From positions 1 through 28,144 of the forward strand of contig CAJTUT010000015.1 of assembly GCA_910579455.1 (NCBI GenBank): DNA of 28,144 nucleotides. Reading direction: 5' to 3'. Under the pieces are notes generated by a model. The model did not search any database and was not told where the DNA came from. It saw only the letters and a list, made by a program, of their open reading frames with translations. Below are positions 7,537 to 15,265 of this stretch, in pieces (position 1 is the first letter of the stretch; every line of letters starts with the position of its first letter). Position numbers and translations under genes: made by a program. The DNA is from an uncultured Bacilli bacterium (lineage in GTDB: Bacteria > Bacillota_I > Bacilli_A > RF39 > UBA660).

Positions 7537-8848
7537 GAAATTATTATTTTTAACAAAAACAAGTCTTGCAAAAAAGACAAAATCGAAATGGTTTAAAATT
7601 ATTAATCTTCTGTTATTAATCTTAATTGTAGGGGTTATTAATATTGATTCTATTATTACATTTTTTGGTGGTGACTTTAATCAAAAATTAGAAATTATAG
7701 TAATTGATCATACCAATGAAGTAGGTGAAACATTTAAAACGAATTTGAAGTCTTCTGAAAAAGCATTAGATAAGGATCCTAAGATAGTGGTGAAAACTAC
7801 TAAAGAAAGTAGAAAGGAAATAGAAAAGAAGATAGGAGACAAAGTTTTAATTATATTTGATTCTTCTCATAAGGATTTTTTAAAGGCACAAGTGATTAGT
7901 GATGGGGCAATAGAGTCTAATGACTATCAGTTAATTACAACAGCACTTTCTACAACAAAATACAATTATGGATTAGTACATTCGAATATCAATCCTAAGG
8001 AATTAGAAAAAATTTCGTCTCCTATTAAAATTGATAGGGTGATTTTGGATAAAGAAAAAAATTCAGATAGCGATAATATGGATATGATTATGGGTACCGT
8101 TTTCCCAACTATTATTTTGCCATTTTTTATGCTAATTATATTTCTAGTCCAAATGATAGGATCAGAAATTTATGAAGAGAAATCTACAAGGAGTATGGAA
8201 GTTATAATTTCAAATGTATCTCCTAAAACTCATTTCCTATCTAAGATGTTTTCCGCTAACATATTTGCGATTACTCAGGGATTACTATTACTCATCTACG
8301 CAGTGGTCGGATTATTAATAAGAGGAAGTATAGGCAATTCATCTGCTGTGACATCCTTAACATCTCAGATTTCTGATATTTGGGAGTTACTTGTAAAAAG
8401 TGGATTTGTAGAAAAATTATCTTATATTATTCCCTTAACATTAGTGTTACTAGTACTTAGCTTTTTTGCTTATTCTCTAGTTGCGGGGATTCTAGCTTCT
8501 ATGACAGTTAATATGGATGATTACCAGCAGATACAAAGCCCTATTATGTTAATACTTGTAGTGGCATATTATCTAGCAATTATGGCTAGTATGTTTCATG
8601 GTTCTCTCTTGATTAAGATATTATCTTATCTTCCATTTATTTCTTTTTTACTTTCACCGGCACTTCTTGTATTAGGACAAATTAGTATTTTAGACATTAC
8701 GATTTCAATTATTTTATTACTTTTATTTAATACTATTGTAATGAAGAAAGGATTAAGAATTTATAAAGAAGGAATACTGAATTATTCTAATGAAAAAGTA
8801 TGGAAAAAAATTAAACAAACACTAAAGAAAAATTCTAATAAAAATTAG
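7529..8848 (+). CDS. ABC-2 type transporter permease (NatB-like)
   Basis: The 439-aa membrane partner of the preceding ATPase. Topology reads as one N-terminal transmembrane helix (about 20-45), a roughly 130-residue extracellular domain, then about five helices from residue 190 onward. The segment EEKSTRSMEVIISNVSP after the second helix matches the conserved cytoplasmic coupling region of NatB/YhaP-type permeases. The C-terminus is short and lysine-rich. The start overlaps the ATPase stop by 8 bp, indicating a fixed two-subunit exporter. Sodium extrusion is the best-known role of this type, but substrate cannot be read from sequence. Confidence 0.87.
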   Translation: MNKKLLFLTKTSLAKKTKSKWFKIINLLLLILIVGVINIDSIITFFGGDFNQKLEIIVIDHTNEVGETFKTNLKSSEKALDKDPKIVVKTTKESRKEIEKKIGDKVLIIFDSSHKDFLKAQVISDGAIESNDYQLITTALSTTKYNYGLVHSNINPKELEKISSPIKIDRVILDKEKNSDSDNMDMIMGTVFPTIILPFFMLIIFLVQMIGSEIYEEKSTRSMEVIISNVSPKTHFLSKMFSANIFAITQGLLLLIYAVVGLLIRGSIGNSSAVTSLTSQISDIWELLVKSGFVEKLSYIIPLTLVLLVLSFFAYSLVAGILASMTVNMDDYQQIQSPIMLILVVAYYLAIMASMFHGSLLIKILSYLPFISFLLSPALLVLGQISILDITISIILLLLFNTIVMKKGLRIYKEGILNYSNEKVWKKIKQTLKKNSNKN

Positions 8849-8858
8849 ATATATAAAT

Positions 8859-8898
8859 AAAAAGAACTATTATGAACAGTTTATAAATAGTTCTTTTT
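8859..8898. terminator. Bidirectional terminator between convergent genes
   Basis: AAAAAGAACTATT (8859-8871) and AATAGTTCTTTTT (8886-8898) are exactly complementary with a 14-base loop. Each strand ends in a T-run, so it can stop both the exporter transcript and the minus-strand lipoprotein transcript, whose stop codon lies at its edge. Confidence 0.85.
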
Positions 8899-9763
8899 AT
8901 TGATACAATTCTTGTTTTAAAATTTCTAGATTTTCATTCATCAAGGTAATATAATTCTTTCCCTCATCCCGATCGCTGTCAGTAATGTTATCTATTTTAT
9001 TTAACTCTAAAACTTTCATGTTGTGATTATAATTCGTAACTTCTTGGGCATTATGAGATAGCTTTTCATTCTTAAAAGTAAATATATAACTAATGACTCC
9101 TTCTCTAGATAAAGTTTTAACTTCTTCTATTTCCTTTTCTGTAGAGTCGTTATCCAGACAAATAACTTTGAGACCAAACTTTTCCAAAAACTTTAATGCA
9201 GAATCTGATACAACAATAACTTTATTATCAGTATTGTCTACTGTAAGATGATACTCAGCATCTAGTTCGGATAATTCTATTTTTAATTTATTATATGCTG
9301 TGTCAACCTTTTTTGAAAGGTATGTACTAGTAATATATTCCTTTAATCCTAGGCGAACATTTTGGGCCATCATAAGTAAAGAGGAGGGATTTAACCATAA
9401 TTCCTCAGGTGAATATTCAGTTTCCAAAACATAAGAGGTATCGATAATTTTTAAATCTTTATTGATATCTAAAAGTTCTATTGCTAAGGTTCTTTCCTTT
9501 TCTCTTAATCCTGTGTAAATAAATAATTCCATACTACTAAAGTTTTGTTTTTGTTTTTTTGTACTTTTGTAACTAGAAATATCAACACCGTCAGGATACA
9601 CGGTATTAATTTTAGCATGTTCTCCATAAAGCCTATCTACAATATATTCATTTGGATAGTTCGTAACAGCAATATCAATATCCTCCATATTATCTTGTTT
9701 ACATCCACTTGCACTAAAGATTAGAAAGATTCCAAAGCCTAGTAATAACAGTTTCTTTTTCAT
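8897..9763 (-). CDS. ZnuA/TroA-fold substrate-binding lipoprotein lacking canonical metal ligands
   Basis: A 288-aa lipoprotein. It has a basic start (MKKK), a hydrophobic core, and lipobox SASGC with Cys21 as the lipidation site. The rest follows the cluster A-I metal-binding protein family: IAVTNYPNEYIVDRLYG, VYPDGVDISSY, ELWLNP, then a central helix rich in Lys and Glu, VIVVSDSALKFLEKFGL, and a final helix. The metal ligands are not standard. The first His (in GVDPHSF of relatives) is Ser63; the second (HIW) is Glu121; the third (Glu or His) is Asp187. No His-rich loop is present. It may bind a different ligand, or have another role. Its start overlaps yidD by 4 bp (ATGA), with AAGGAG in the yidD end. 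No transporter ATPase or permease gene is adjacent on this strand. Confidence 0.8.
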   Translation of the reverse strand: MKKKLLLLGFGIFLIFSASGCKQDNMEDIDIAVTNYPNEYIVDRLYGEHAKINTVYPDGVDISSYKSTKKQKQNFSSMELFIYTGLREKERTLAIELLDINKDLKIIDTSYVLETEYSPEELWLNPSSLLMMAQNVRLGLKEYITSTYLSKKVDTAYNKLKIELSELDAEYHLTVDNTDNKVIVVSDSALKFLEKFGLKVICLDNDSTEKEIEEVKTLSREGVISYIFTFKNEKLSHNAQEVTNYNHNMKVLELNKIDNITDSDRDEGKNYITLMNENLEILKQELYQ

Positions 9764-9984
9764 TTTGACTTCTCCTTTTTTTTAACAGGATCATAACCAC
9801 TAGTACCAAAGGGGTTACACCTTAATATTCTTTTTATACTAAAATAAATTCCCTTAATTGTCCCATATTCCTCAATTGCTTCTATTGCGTAATTAGAACA
9901 AGAAGGGGTATGGCGACACATATTATGAAAATTACCGGGAATTTTTTGATATAATAGAATGATAGATATTAGTATTTTTCTCAT
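9760..9984 (-). CDS. yidD: Membrane protein insertion efficiency factor YidD
   Basis: A small (74 aa) membrane-associated protein that assists YidC/Sec-dependent insertion. The signature is clear: CRHTPSCSNYAIEAIEEYG followed by KG, RILRCNPFG and GYDPV. The N-terminal ~15 residues form an amphipathic anchor. In many bacteria yidD sits in the rpmH-rnpA-yidC cluster; here it is the first gene of a minus-strand pair with a lipoprotein, overlapping it by 4 bp. The preceding bases supply only a modest GGTGAT ribosome site. Confidence 0.92.
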   Translation of the reverse strand: MRKILISIILLYQKIPGNFHNMCRHTPSCSNYAIEAIEEYGTIKGIYFSIKRILRCNPFGTSGYDPVKKKEKSK

Positions 9985-10043
9985 GTTATCACCGTATTAC
10001 AATTTTACTATAATTCGTATAAAATATCAATTGTCTAAGAAAT

Positions 10044-10076
10044 AAAAAAAAGAATTGACAACTTCGGACAATTTTT
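10044..10076 (-). terminator. Minus-strand hairpin with T-run, upstream of yidD
   Basis: Read on the minus strand, AAAAATTG pairs with CAATTCTT (one G-U) around an 11-base loop, followed by a run of T. It begins at the stop of a possible 28-codon ORF and precedes yidD. Confidence 0.4.
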
Positions 10077-10161
10077 AATTATTATGATAAAGTTTGTTTT
10101 TCTCTTTCACGATGCAATTGGTGATTTTGTTTATCAAGTTTGTAATCTGTTTTTGACTCAT
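10075..10161 (-). CDS. Possible small protein gene, 28 aa
   Basis: A short reading frame on the minus strand with ATG at 10161, preceded 4 nt away by AGAGG, and a TAA at 10077-10075 that runs directly into a hairpin with a T-run. The product begins MSQKQITNLINKITN, is basic and hydrophilic, and has no transmembrane segment. It fills part of the otherwise empty 273-bp gap between yidD and rnc. Supporting signals are only the ribosome-like site and the following terminator; a promoter is unclear (TATACT at 10192-10187 without a good -35). Chance occurrence of a frame this short is quite possible. Confidence 0.3.
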   Translation of the reverse strand: MSQKQITNLINKITNCIVKEKNKLYHNN

Positions 10162-10230
10162 ATACCTCTTTTTAAAGTACAATGATAGTATATGTACAGG
10201 AATATAAAACTATACTATTTTTTTTATTTT

Positions 10231-10239
10231 TGTTATACT
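10231..10239 (+). promoter_or_regulatory. Extended -10 promoter of rnc
   Basis: TGT followed by TATACT (10234-10239), 18 nt before the rnc ATG. No recognisable -35. A GGTGAT ribosome site follows. Confidence 0.5.
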
Positions 10240-10257
10240 TAGAATGGTGATAAATAT

Positions 10258-10923
10258 ATGAAAGAATTATATGAAAAATTAAAAATAGAGCCAAAGGATG
10301 AAAGAATTTACAATATCGCAGTTTCTCACTCCTCATATGCAAATGAGCATCGAGCAAAAAAAGATTATGAGAGATTAGAATTTTTAGGGGATGCTGTAGT
10401 TGACTTAGTAGTTGCAGATTACCTATATTCCAATCATAATGAAGATGAAGGAGAAATGACCAAAGTTAGGGCTAGTTATGTTTGTGAGAATGCATTATAT
10501 GAGTATAGTATGAATCTAGGACTACCATCTTTTATTAAAGTGGGACATGGTGAAGAAAAAGAAGGTGGAAAGTATAAAAAAGCCATTGTTGCGGATATTT
10601 TTGAGGCGATAGTAGGTGCTATCTACTTAGATTTGGGCTATGCTACTGCTAGACGAACTGTTTTAAATATCATAGTTCCTTATATAGAAAATCCCACTAT
10701 TACTTTTTTCAGTGACTATAAATCTTCCTTACAAGAATATGTTCAAACGAAACAAAAAAGTATATCCTATCAATTAGTAAAAGAAGAAGGACCACCTCAT
10801 AATAAAATTTTTACAATTGATATTGTTATTGATAATATTGTATATGGGACGGGAGTTGCTGGTAGTAAAAAAGAGGCTGAACAAAATGCTGCGAAAGAGG
10901 CGTTAAAAAAACTTGCGAAATGA
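10258..10923 (+). CDS. rnc: Ribonuclease III
   Basis: A double-strand-specific endoribonuclease that matures rRNA and cuts structured mRNAs. In 221 aa the RNase III signature is ERLEFLGDAVVDL (38-50), with the metal ligands Glu41 and Asp45. The second acidic pair is Asp113 and Glu116 in VADIFEAIVGAIYLD. Residues ~150-221 form the dsRNA-binding domain: DYKSSLQEYVQ at its start and AGSKKEAEQNAAKEAL at its end. Length and order are those of a complete enzyme. Its neighbour is an RNase J family gene, giving an RNA-processing cluster rather than the rnc-smc-ftsY order of Bacillus. The promoter of the next gene starts inside the last codons. Confidence 0.96.
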   Translation: MKELYEKLKIEPKDERIYNIAVSHSSYANEHRAKKDYERLEFLGDAVVDLVVADYLYSNHNEDEGEMTKVRASYVCENALYEYSMNLGLPSFIKVGHGEEKEGGKYKKAIVADIFEAIVGAIYLDLGYATARRTVLNIIVPYIENPTITFFSDYKSSLQEYVQTKQKSISYQLVKEEGPPHNKIFTIDIVIDNIVYGTGVAGSKKEAEQNAAKEALKKLAK

Positions 10924-10941
10924 AAATACTTTTGATATAAT
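10913..10941 (+). promoter_or_regulatory. Promoter of the RNase J gene
   Basis: TTGCGA (10913-10918) in the last codons of rnc, a 17-bp spacer, and TATAAT (10936-10941) preceded by TGA (10933-10935). Confidence 0.65.
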
Positions 10942-10984
10942 GTAGAAGTTTGTTAAACTTATAACAAAGAAGAAAGGAGAAAAA

Positions 10985-12637
10985 ATGAGCAAAATAAAAA
11001 TTTTTAGTTTAGGTGGACTAAACGAAAATGGAAAAAATATGTATATTGTTGAAGTGGATAAAGATATCTTCATTTTTGATGCCGGTTTAAAATTTGATAA
11101 TGATAGAAATCTTGGAATTGATTATATTATTCCAAACTTTGACTATATTATAAAAAATAAGAAAAGGGTAAAAGGAATTTTTTTAAGTCATGGTCATGAT
11201 AGTAATATGGGGGCTGTTCCAGATTTATTAGAGACACTACCTCAAATTCCTATTTATGGAGCTAGGCTAACTTTAGAACTTTTAAAAAATGATTTATCAG
11301 AAAGGGAAATCAAAAAATATAAGTTAATTGAAATAAAGGCTCATACTAAAATTAATTTTGGAAAGAATTCTGTTTTTCCAATTAGTGTAACCCATTCCAT
11401 ACCAGATGCATTATGTTATGTTTTATATACCAAGGATGGAGCAATTGTCTATACAGGAGACTTTACGATTGATGCTACTATGATTGGGAATTATAAAACA
11501 GATATTGGAAAATTAGCTTATGTGGGAAAACAAGGAGTACTGTGTTTACTTTCAGAATCTATTTATGCAGAAAGATTAGGTCATACTTCACCAAATAATA
11601 GAGTAGGAGGCTTTATTAGAGAGGTACTAAATAGAAATGAATTTCGTATTATTGCAACAGTGATGCCAGCCCATTTTTATCGTATCCAAGAAATTTTTAA
11701 TGAGGTAAGTAATACCAATAGAAAAATTATTATTATGGGAAAAACTCTACAAAAAATGATTAATACAGCTATTAAAGAAAAATACCTAACCATTGATCCA
11801 AATAAAATAGGGGATTTAAGTAATATTCATGAAAAAAATGCAGTAATTTTGATTTCTGATGAAAAAGAAAAACCATTTGCTAACTTAGAACGTATAATAA
11901 AAGGGTATGATAAATATATTAAGTTATTAGAAACAGATACGATATTTATTACAGAACCATCTTATGCAGGAATAGAAAAAAGAATGGCCCTCATTATGGA
12001 TGAAGTAGCAATGCTTGGAGCAAATGCAATTTCACTATCTAGTAAGAAACACCTATTACATCATGCATCTGGAGAAGATTTGATGATGATGATTAATCTA
12101 ATGAATCCGAAATATTATTTTCCCGTAAAAGGAGAATATAAAAACCAATACGCAAATGCAACAGTTGCAGAAAAGGTAGGAATTCCAAAAGAAAATATTA
12201 TTCTAAAAGAAAATGGAGATGTAGCTCTATTTATAAACGGTAAATTAACTCCTACAAATGAACATATTGAAGTTGATGACACATTAATCGATGGAAAGAG
12301 TCAAGATGATATTGGAGATTTGGTTTTAAAAGATAGAGAAATGTTAGGATCTAACGGAATTGTTATTATCAGTTGTACTCTAGACAAGAAATCAAAAGAA
12401 ATCATAGGTGGTCCTGAGATTTTAACTCGTGGTTTTGTCTATGTAAAAGAAAGTCAAGATTTACTTTTAGAGACCAAACAACTAGCTCGTGAAGTCATAG
12501 AGGAAAATATTACTCCTAATATGCAAAGAGTAGATTATTCTAAGATTAAAACGGAAGTAAGAGAGGTCCTAGGAAAATTTTTCTATAAAGAGACTGAATC
12601 AAAGCCAATGATCATTACAGTAATCCAAGAAGTATAA
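10985..12637 (+). CDS. rnjB: RNase J family protein with degenerate active site (RNase J2-like)
   Basis: A 550-aa beta-lactamase/beta-CASP protein with the full RNase J layout: N-terminal LGGLNENGKNMY, GIDYIIPNF, a beta-CASP insert (SESIYAERLGHTSP), then a C-terminal domain (LVLKDREMLGSNGIV). The zinc-binding loop is abnormal. Active RNase J has HGHEDHIGG; here it is HGHDSNMGA (69-77), so the Asp and third His are Ser73 and Asn74. The late HGEY motif is KGEY (Lys382). His137 (HSIPD) and Asp159 (TGDF) remain. Two-metal catalysis therefore looks lost or weak, as in RNase J2, which acts in complex with the active RNase J1. In Bacillus rnjB lies near spoIIIE, consistent with this neighbourhood. 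GAAAGGAG precedes the ATG. A separate active RNase J should exist elsewhere in the genome. Confidence 0.85.
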   Translation: MSKIKIFSLGGLNENGKNMYIVEVDKDIFIFDAGLKFDNDRNLGIDYIIPNFDYIIKNKKRVKGIFLSHGHDSNMGAVPDLLETLPQIPIYGARLTLELLKNDLSEREIKKYKLIEIKAHTKINFGKNSVFPISVTHSIPDALCYVLYTKDGAIVYTGDFTIDATMIGNYKTDIGKLAYVGKQGVLCLLSESIYAERLGHTSPNNRVGGFIREVLNRNEFRIIATVMPAHFYRIQEIFNEVSNTNRKIIIMGKTLQKMINTAIKEKYLTIDPNKIGDLSNIHEKNAVILISDEKEKPFANLERIIKGYDKYIKLLETDTIFITEPSYAGIEKRMALIMDEVAMLGANAISLSSKKHLLHHASGEDLMMMINLMNPKYYFPVKGEYKNQYANATVAEKVGIPKENIILKENGDVALFINGKLTPTNEHIEVDDTLIDGKSQDDIGDLVLKDREMLGSNGIVIISCTLDKKSKEIIGGPEILTRGFVYVKESQDLLLETKQLAREVIEENITPNMQRVDYSKIKTEVREVLGKFFYKETESKPMIITVIQEV

Positions 12638-12675
12638 GAAAAACTTATGAAAAGATAGTAGAAAGGAGAATATCT

Positions 12676-13308
12676 ATGGAAAATAAAAACAGTGATTTTT
12701 TAGCAGACCTTAGTATAGCTGCCGCTATGGATAGCTTACATGGTGATACAAGGAATATGGATCGTATAAGACTAGAAGCTTTAGAAAAAGAATTAAAAGA
12801 GGTAAAACAACGGCAAATAATTGAAAAACAAAAATTAGAAAAAAGAGTTAAAAAAATCCCTTTCTGGGTTATTGAAGGTAATAAAATAATAGATCCTCAC
12901 CTAATCCCTATGTGGAATGAATATGTCACTTCTTATGCCATTAATGGATCAGGGGAGGGAGAAGAATATGATGTAGCATTAGAAATTATGACTCATTTAA
13001 AAAATGATGAAACGATGGACTTTGCAAAACAGATTCTAGAAAAGGCAACTGAAAATTTTGAATCATCTAAGGATATATTTTCTATTCAAAATATTATTTT
13101 TACCTTTTCTGCCAAGGGTCCAGATTTTGTAGAACAGACTCTTAATCGAGAACTTTCATTGGAAGAAAAAGAGGTATTTGATAAGAAAAGAGAAGAAAAC
13201 CTAGCACATCATAAGGAGATGGATTTAATATTTGATGATACTGGTAAATTCTCTTTAGGAAAGAATAATATTATTCAAGATGACTTATCAAAACCCAAAA
13301 AGCACTAA
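12676..13308 (+). CDS. Hypothetical protein, 210 aa, downstream of RNase J
   Basis: I do not recognise a family. The 210-aa product is soluble and highly charged. Residues ~28-60 form a likely coiled coil (RIRLEALEKELKEVKQRQ, then Lys/Glu repeats). A central region contains PFWVIEGNKIIDPHLIPMW, which looks like a small folded domain, followed by acidic helices and a Lys-rich tail. There is no signal peptide. It starts 38 bp after the RNase J stop with a strong AAAGGAG site (12662-12668), and no terminator separates them, so co-transcription is likely. By position it might act with RNase J or the RNA degradation machinery, but nothing in the sequence proves that. Confidence 0.8.
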   Translation: MENKNSDFLADLSIAAAMDSLHGDTRNMDRIRLEALEKELKEVKQRQIIEKQKLEKRVKKIPFWVIEGNKIIDPHLIPMWNEYVTSYAINGSGEGEEYDVALEIMTHLKNDETMDFAKQILEKATENFESSKDIFSIQNIIFTFSAKGPDFVEQTLNRELSLEEKEVFDKKREENLAHHKEMDLIFDDTGKFSLGKNNIIQDDLSKPKKH

Positions 13309-13351
13309 ACTAAATAAATAGTTCTTTTCTAACACTTATAAATAAAAATAC

Positions 13352-13380
13352 TTGATTTTTAGGTGAAAACATGGTAAACT
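13352..13380 (+). promoter_or_regulatory. Promoter of the acyl-ligase/acyltransferase pair
   Basis: TTGATT (13352-13357), a 17-bp spacer, and TAAACT (13375-13380) preceded by TGG at 13372-13374. Confidence 0.65.
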
Positions 13381-13412
13381 ATGCGTAAATTTCAAAGAGA
13401 GAGGGATATATA

Positions 13413-15251
13413 ATGAAGATTTCAAACTTAGAAGCTAACATTGAAATAATTGAAGAGGAAGTTAGGAGAAAATTATATTTAAGAGAACTATTAACTGGGA
13501 AAATACAAGGTCCCCTCACTAATATTCCTAATATAGATATGGAATGGCTAATGAATTATTCTGAAGATCAAATAATGAGTCCACTACCCAAAAAGACCAT
13601 ATTAGGTTATATGAAAGAGAACAACTTAATTCACTTAGATGATATTGCCATAATTTATTTTAATAAAAAAATATCTTATGGAGAATTTTTTAAAAAAATA
13701 GATGCTTGTGCTGCAAGTTTTATAAAAAATAATATAAGAAAAGGTGATACTGTTACCTTATGTATGCCAGGAACACCCGAAACTTATATTGCCTTTTATG
13801 CTTTAAATCAAATAGGTGCCATAGCTCATATGGTTCATCCATTATCAAGTGAAAATCAAATTAAAAATTATGTGAATGAAGTTGGTTCAAAAATGATTAT
13901 CACAATAGACTCTACATATGATAAGGTAAACAATATTATGAATCAAACAAGTATAGAAAAGGTAGTTTCAGTAGCACCGAATGATTCTATGCCTTTTCCA
14001 CTAAGTAGAATTTATCCTTTGACAAAATCTGCAACAAAATTAGAAGATAAAAATGGAATGACTAGCTGGAAAGATTTTATGAAAGAAGGGGAAAAAATCG
14101 ATATCAAAAATTATATTGCAGACTATGAAAAAGATCGTATTTCTGTACTTTTACAAACGGGTGGGACTACAGGAATTTCTAAATGTGTAGGCTTAACGGA
14201 TGATAATTTTAATTCGATGGTTGAACAATTTAAGGCAAATGTACAAAATTTTGAACGAGGCGATCATATGCTAACAGTGATGCCGCCATTTCATGGCTTT
14301 GGACTATGTAGTTCCGCACATTTACCTCTTTCTTATGGAGTTACTATAGTAGTAGTTCCTAAAGTTGATATCAATCAAATTGATAAAATGATTATGAAAT
14401 ATAATATCAATTATATAATTGGAGTTCCTACCTTATTTAAGGGAATGAAAATGGTCGTAAATAAGAAAAAGAATGGTGGAAAAATCAAGAAATTTAATTT
14501 ATCAAATCTTAAGTATGCAGTAAGTGGGGGCTCCTTAGCAAAAAACGGATTTGAACAGGAAATTGATGAATTTATTAAAGAAAATGGTGGAACTATAAAA
14601 TTAAGTAAAGGGTATGGGCTATCTGAGGCTGTAGCAGGAGTAACCTTTGCCGATGAGGCGATGAAAAATGAGAATACAGTAGGGATCCCTATGGTTCACA
14701 CGAATATAAAAATCGTTGATCCAGAAACCAGAGAAACTTTAGAAAATAATCAAATTGGAGAGATATGTATAAAGGGTCCTTCTGTGATGGAGAAATACTA
14801 TAATAATCCAGAAGAGACGGAAAAATGTTTAGTAGATGGTTGGTTACATACAGGAGATATGGGATACATGAATAAGGGGCAACTATACTTTAGTGAAAGA
14901 AAGGGAGATATGATTATTTCTAGTGGAGTTAATGTATATCCCAATGAAATAGAACAAGTAATAGAATCCCATAAAGCCGTATCAGCATGTGCAGTTATAG
15001 GGATAGCCCATCCATACAAAGAGGAGGTCCCAAAGGCATTTATCTGTTTAAAGGATGGATATGAGCCAACAGATGAGATAAATAGCGAAATTGAATATTT
15101 ATGTAAGCAAAATTTAGATAAATATTCACACCCAAGCTCTATTGAGTATCGAGATAAACTTCCGCAAACACTTTTAGGGAAAATTAGTCATGCTCAATTA
15201 AGGAAAGAAGAAGTTGCAAAAAGAAGATGCAAAGTATATGAAAAAAAATAG
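13413..15251 (+). CDS. AMP-forming acyl-CoA/acyl-ACP synthetase-like enzyme
   Basis: A 612-aa member of the ANL (acyl-adenylating) superfamily, which activates a carboxylate with ATP and passes it to a thiol carrier. The P-loop is TGGTTGISK (249-257), slightly off the usual TSGTTG-x-PK. YGLSEA is at 401-406, and WLHTGD with following Asp at about 477-482. KGDMIISSGVNVYPNEIE at 497-514 is the hinge region. LPQTLLGKI ends with the catalytic Lys590. The first ~75 residues precede the usual domain start. Closest functional classes are long-chain acyl-CoA or acyl-ACP ligases; the substrate is inferred. Only 14 bp separate it from a PlsC acyltransferase fusion, so it may feed activated acyl groups to that enzyme. 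The ATG is preceded by GAGAGGG. Confidence 0.85.
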   Translation: MKISNLEANIEIIEEEVRRKLYLRELLTGKIQGPLTNIPNIDMEWLMNYSEDQIMSPLPKKTILGYMKENNLIHLDDIAIIYFNKKISYGEFFKKIDACAASFIKNNIRKGDTVTLCMPGTPETYIAFYALNQIGAIAHMVHPLSSENQIKNYVNEVGSKMIITIDSTYDKVNNIMNQTSIEKVVSVAPNDSMPFPLSRIYPLTKSATKLEDKNGMTSWKDFMKEGEKIDIKNYIADYEKDRISVLLQTGGTTGISKCVGLTDDNFNSMVEQFKANVQNFERGDHMLTVMPPFHGFGLCSSAHLPLSYGVTIVVVPKVDINQIDKMIMKYNINYIIGVPTLFKGMKMVVNKKKNGGKIKKFNLSNLKYAVSGGSLAKNGFEQEIDEFIKENGGTIKLSKGYGLSEAVAGVTFADEAMKNENTVGIPMVHTNIKIVDPETRETLENNQIGEICIKGPSVMEKYYNNPEETEKCLVDGWLHTGDMGYMNKGQLYFSERKGDMIISSGVNVYPNEIEQVIESHKAVSACAVIGIAHPYKEEVPKAFICLKDGYEPTDEINSEIEYLCKQNLDKYSHPSSIEYRDKLPQTLLGKISHAQLRKEEVAKRRCKVYEKK

Positions 15252-15256
15252 AGGAG
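15251..15256 (+). promoter_or_regulatory. Ribosome site that fixes the HAD-PlsC start
   Basis: GAGGAG overlaps the upstream stop codon and directly abuts an in-frame ATG at 15257, leaving no spacer for it. The ATG at 15266, 9 nt away, is therefore the likely start. Confidence 0.7.
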
Positions 15257-15265
15257 ATGGGAAAC

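Noticed and set aside
13308..13327. Terminator after the 12676 gene
   Set aside because: AACTA/TAGTT gives only a 5-bp A/T stem with an interrupted T-run; too weak to list.
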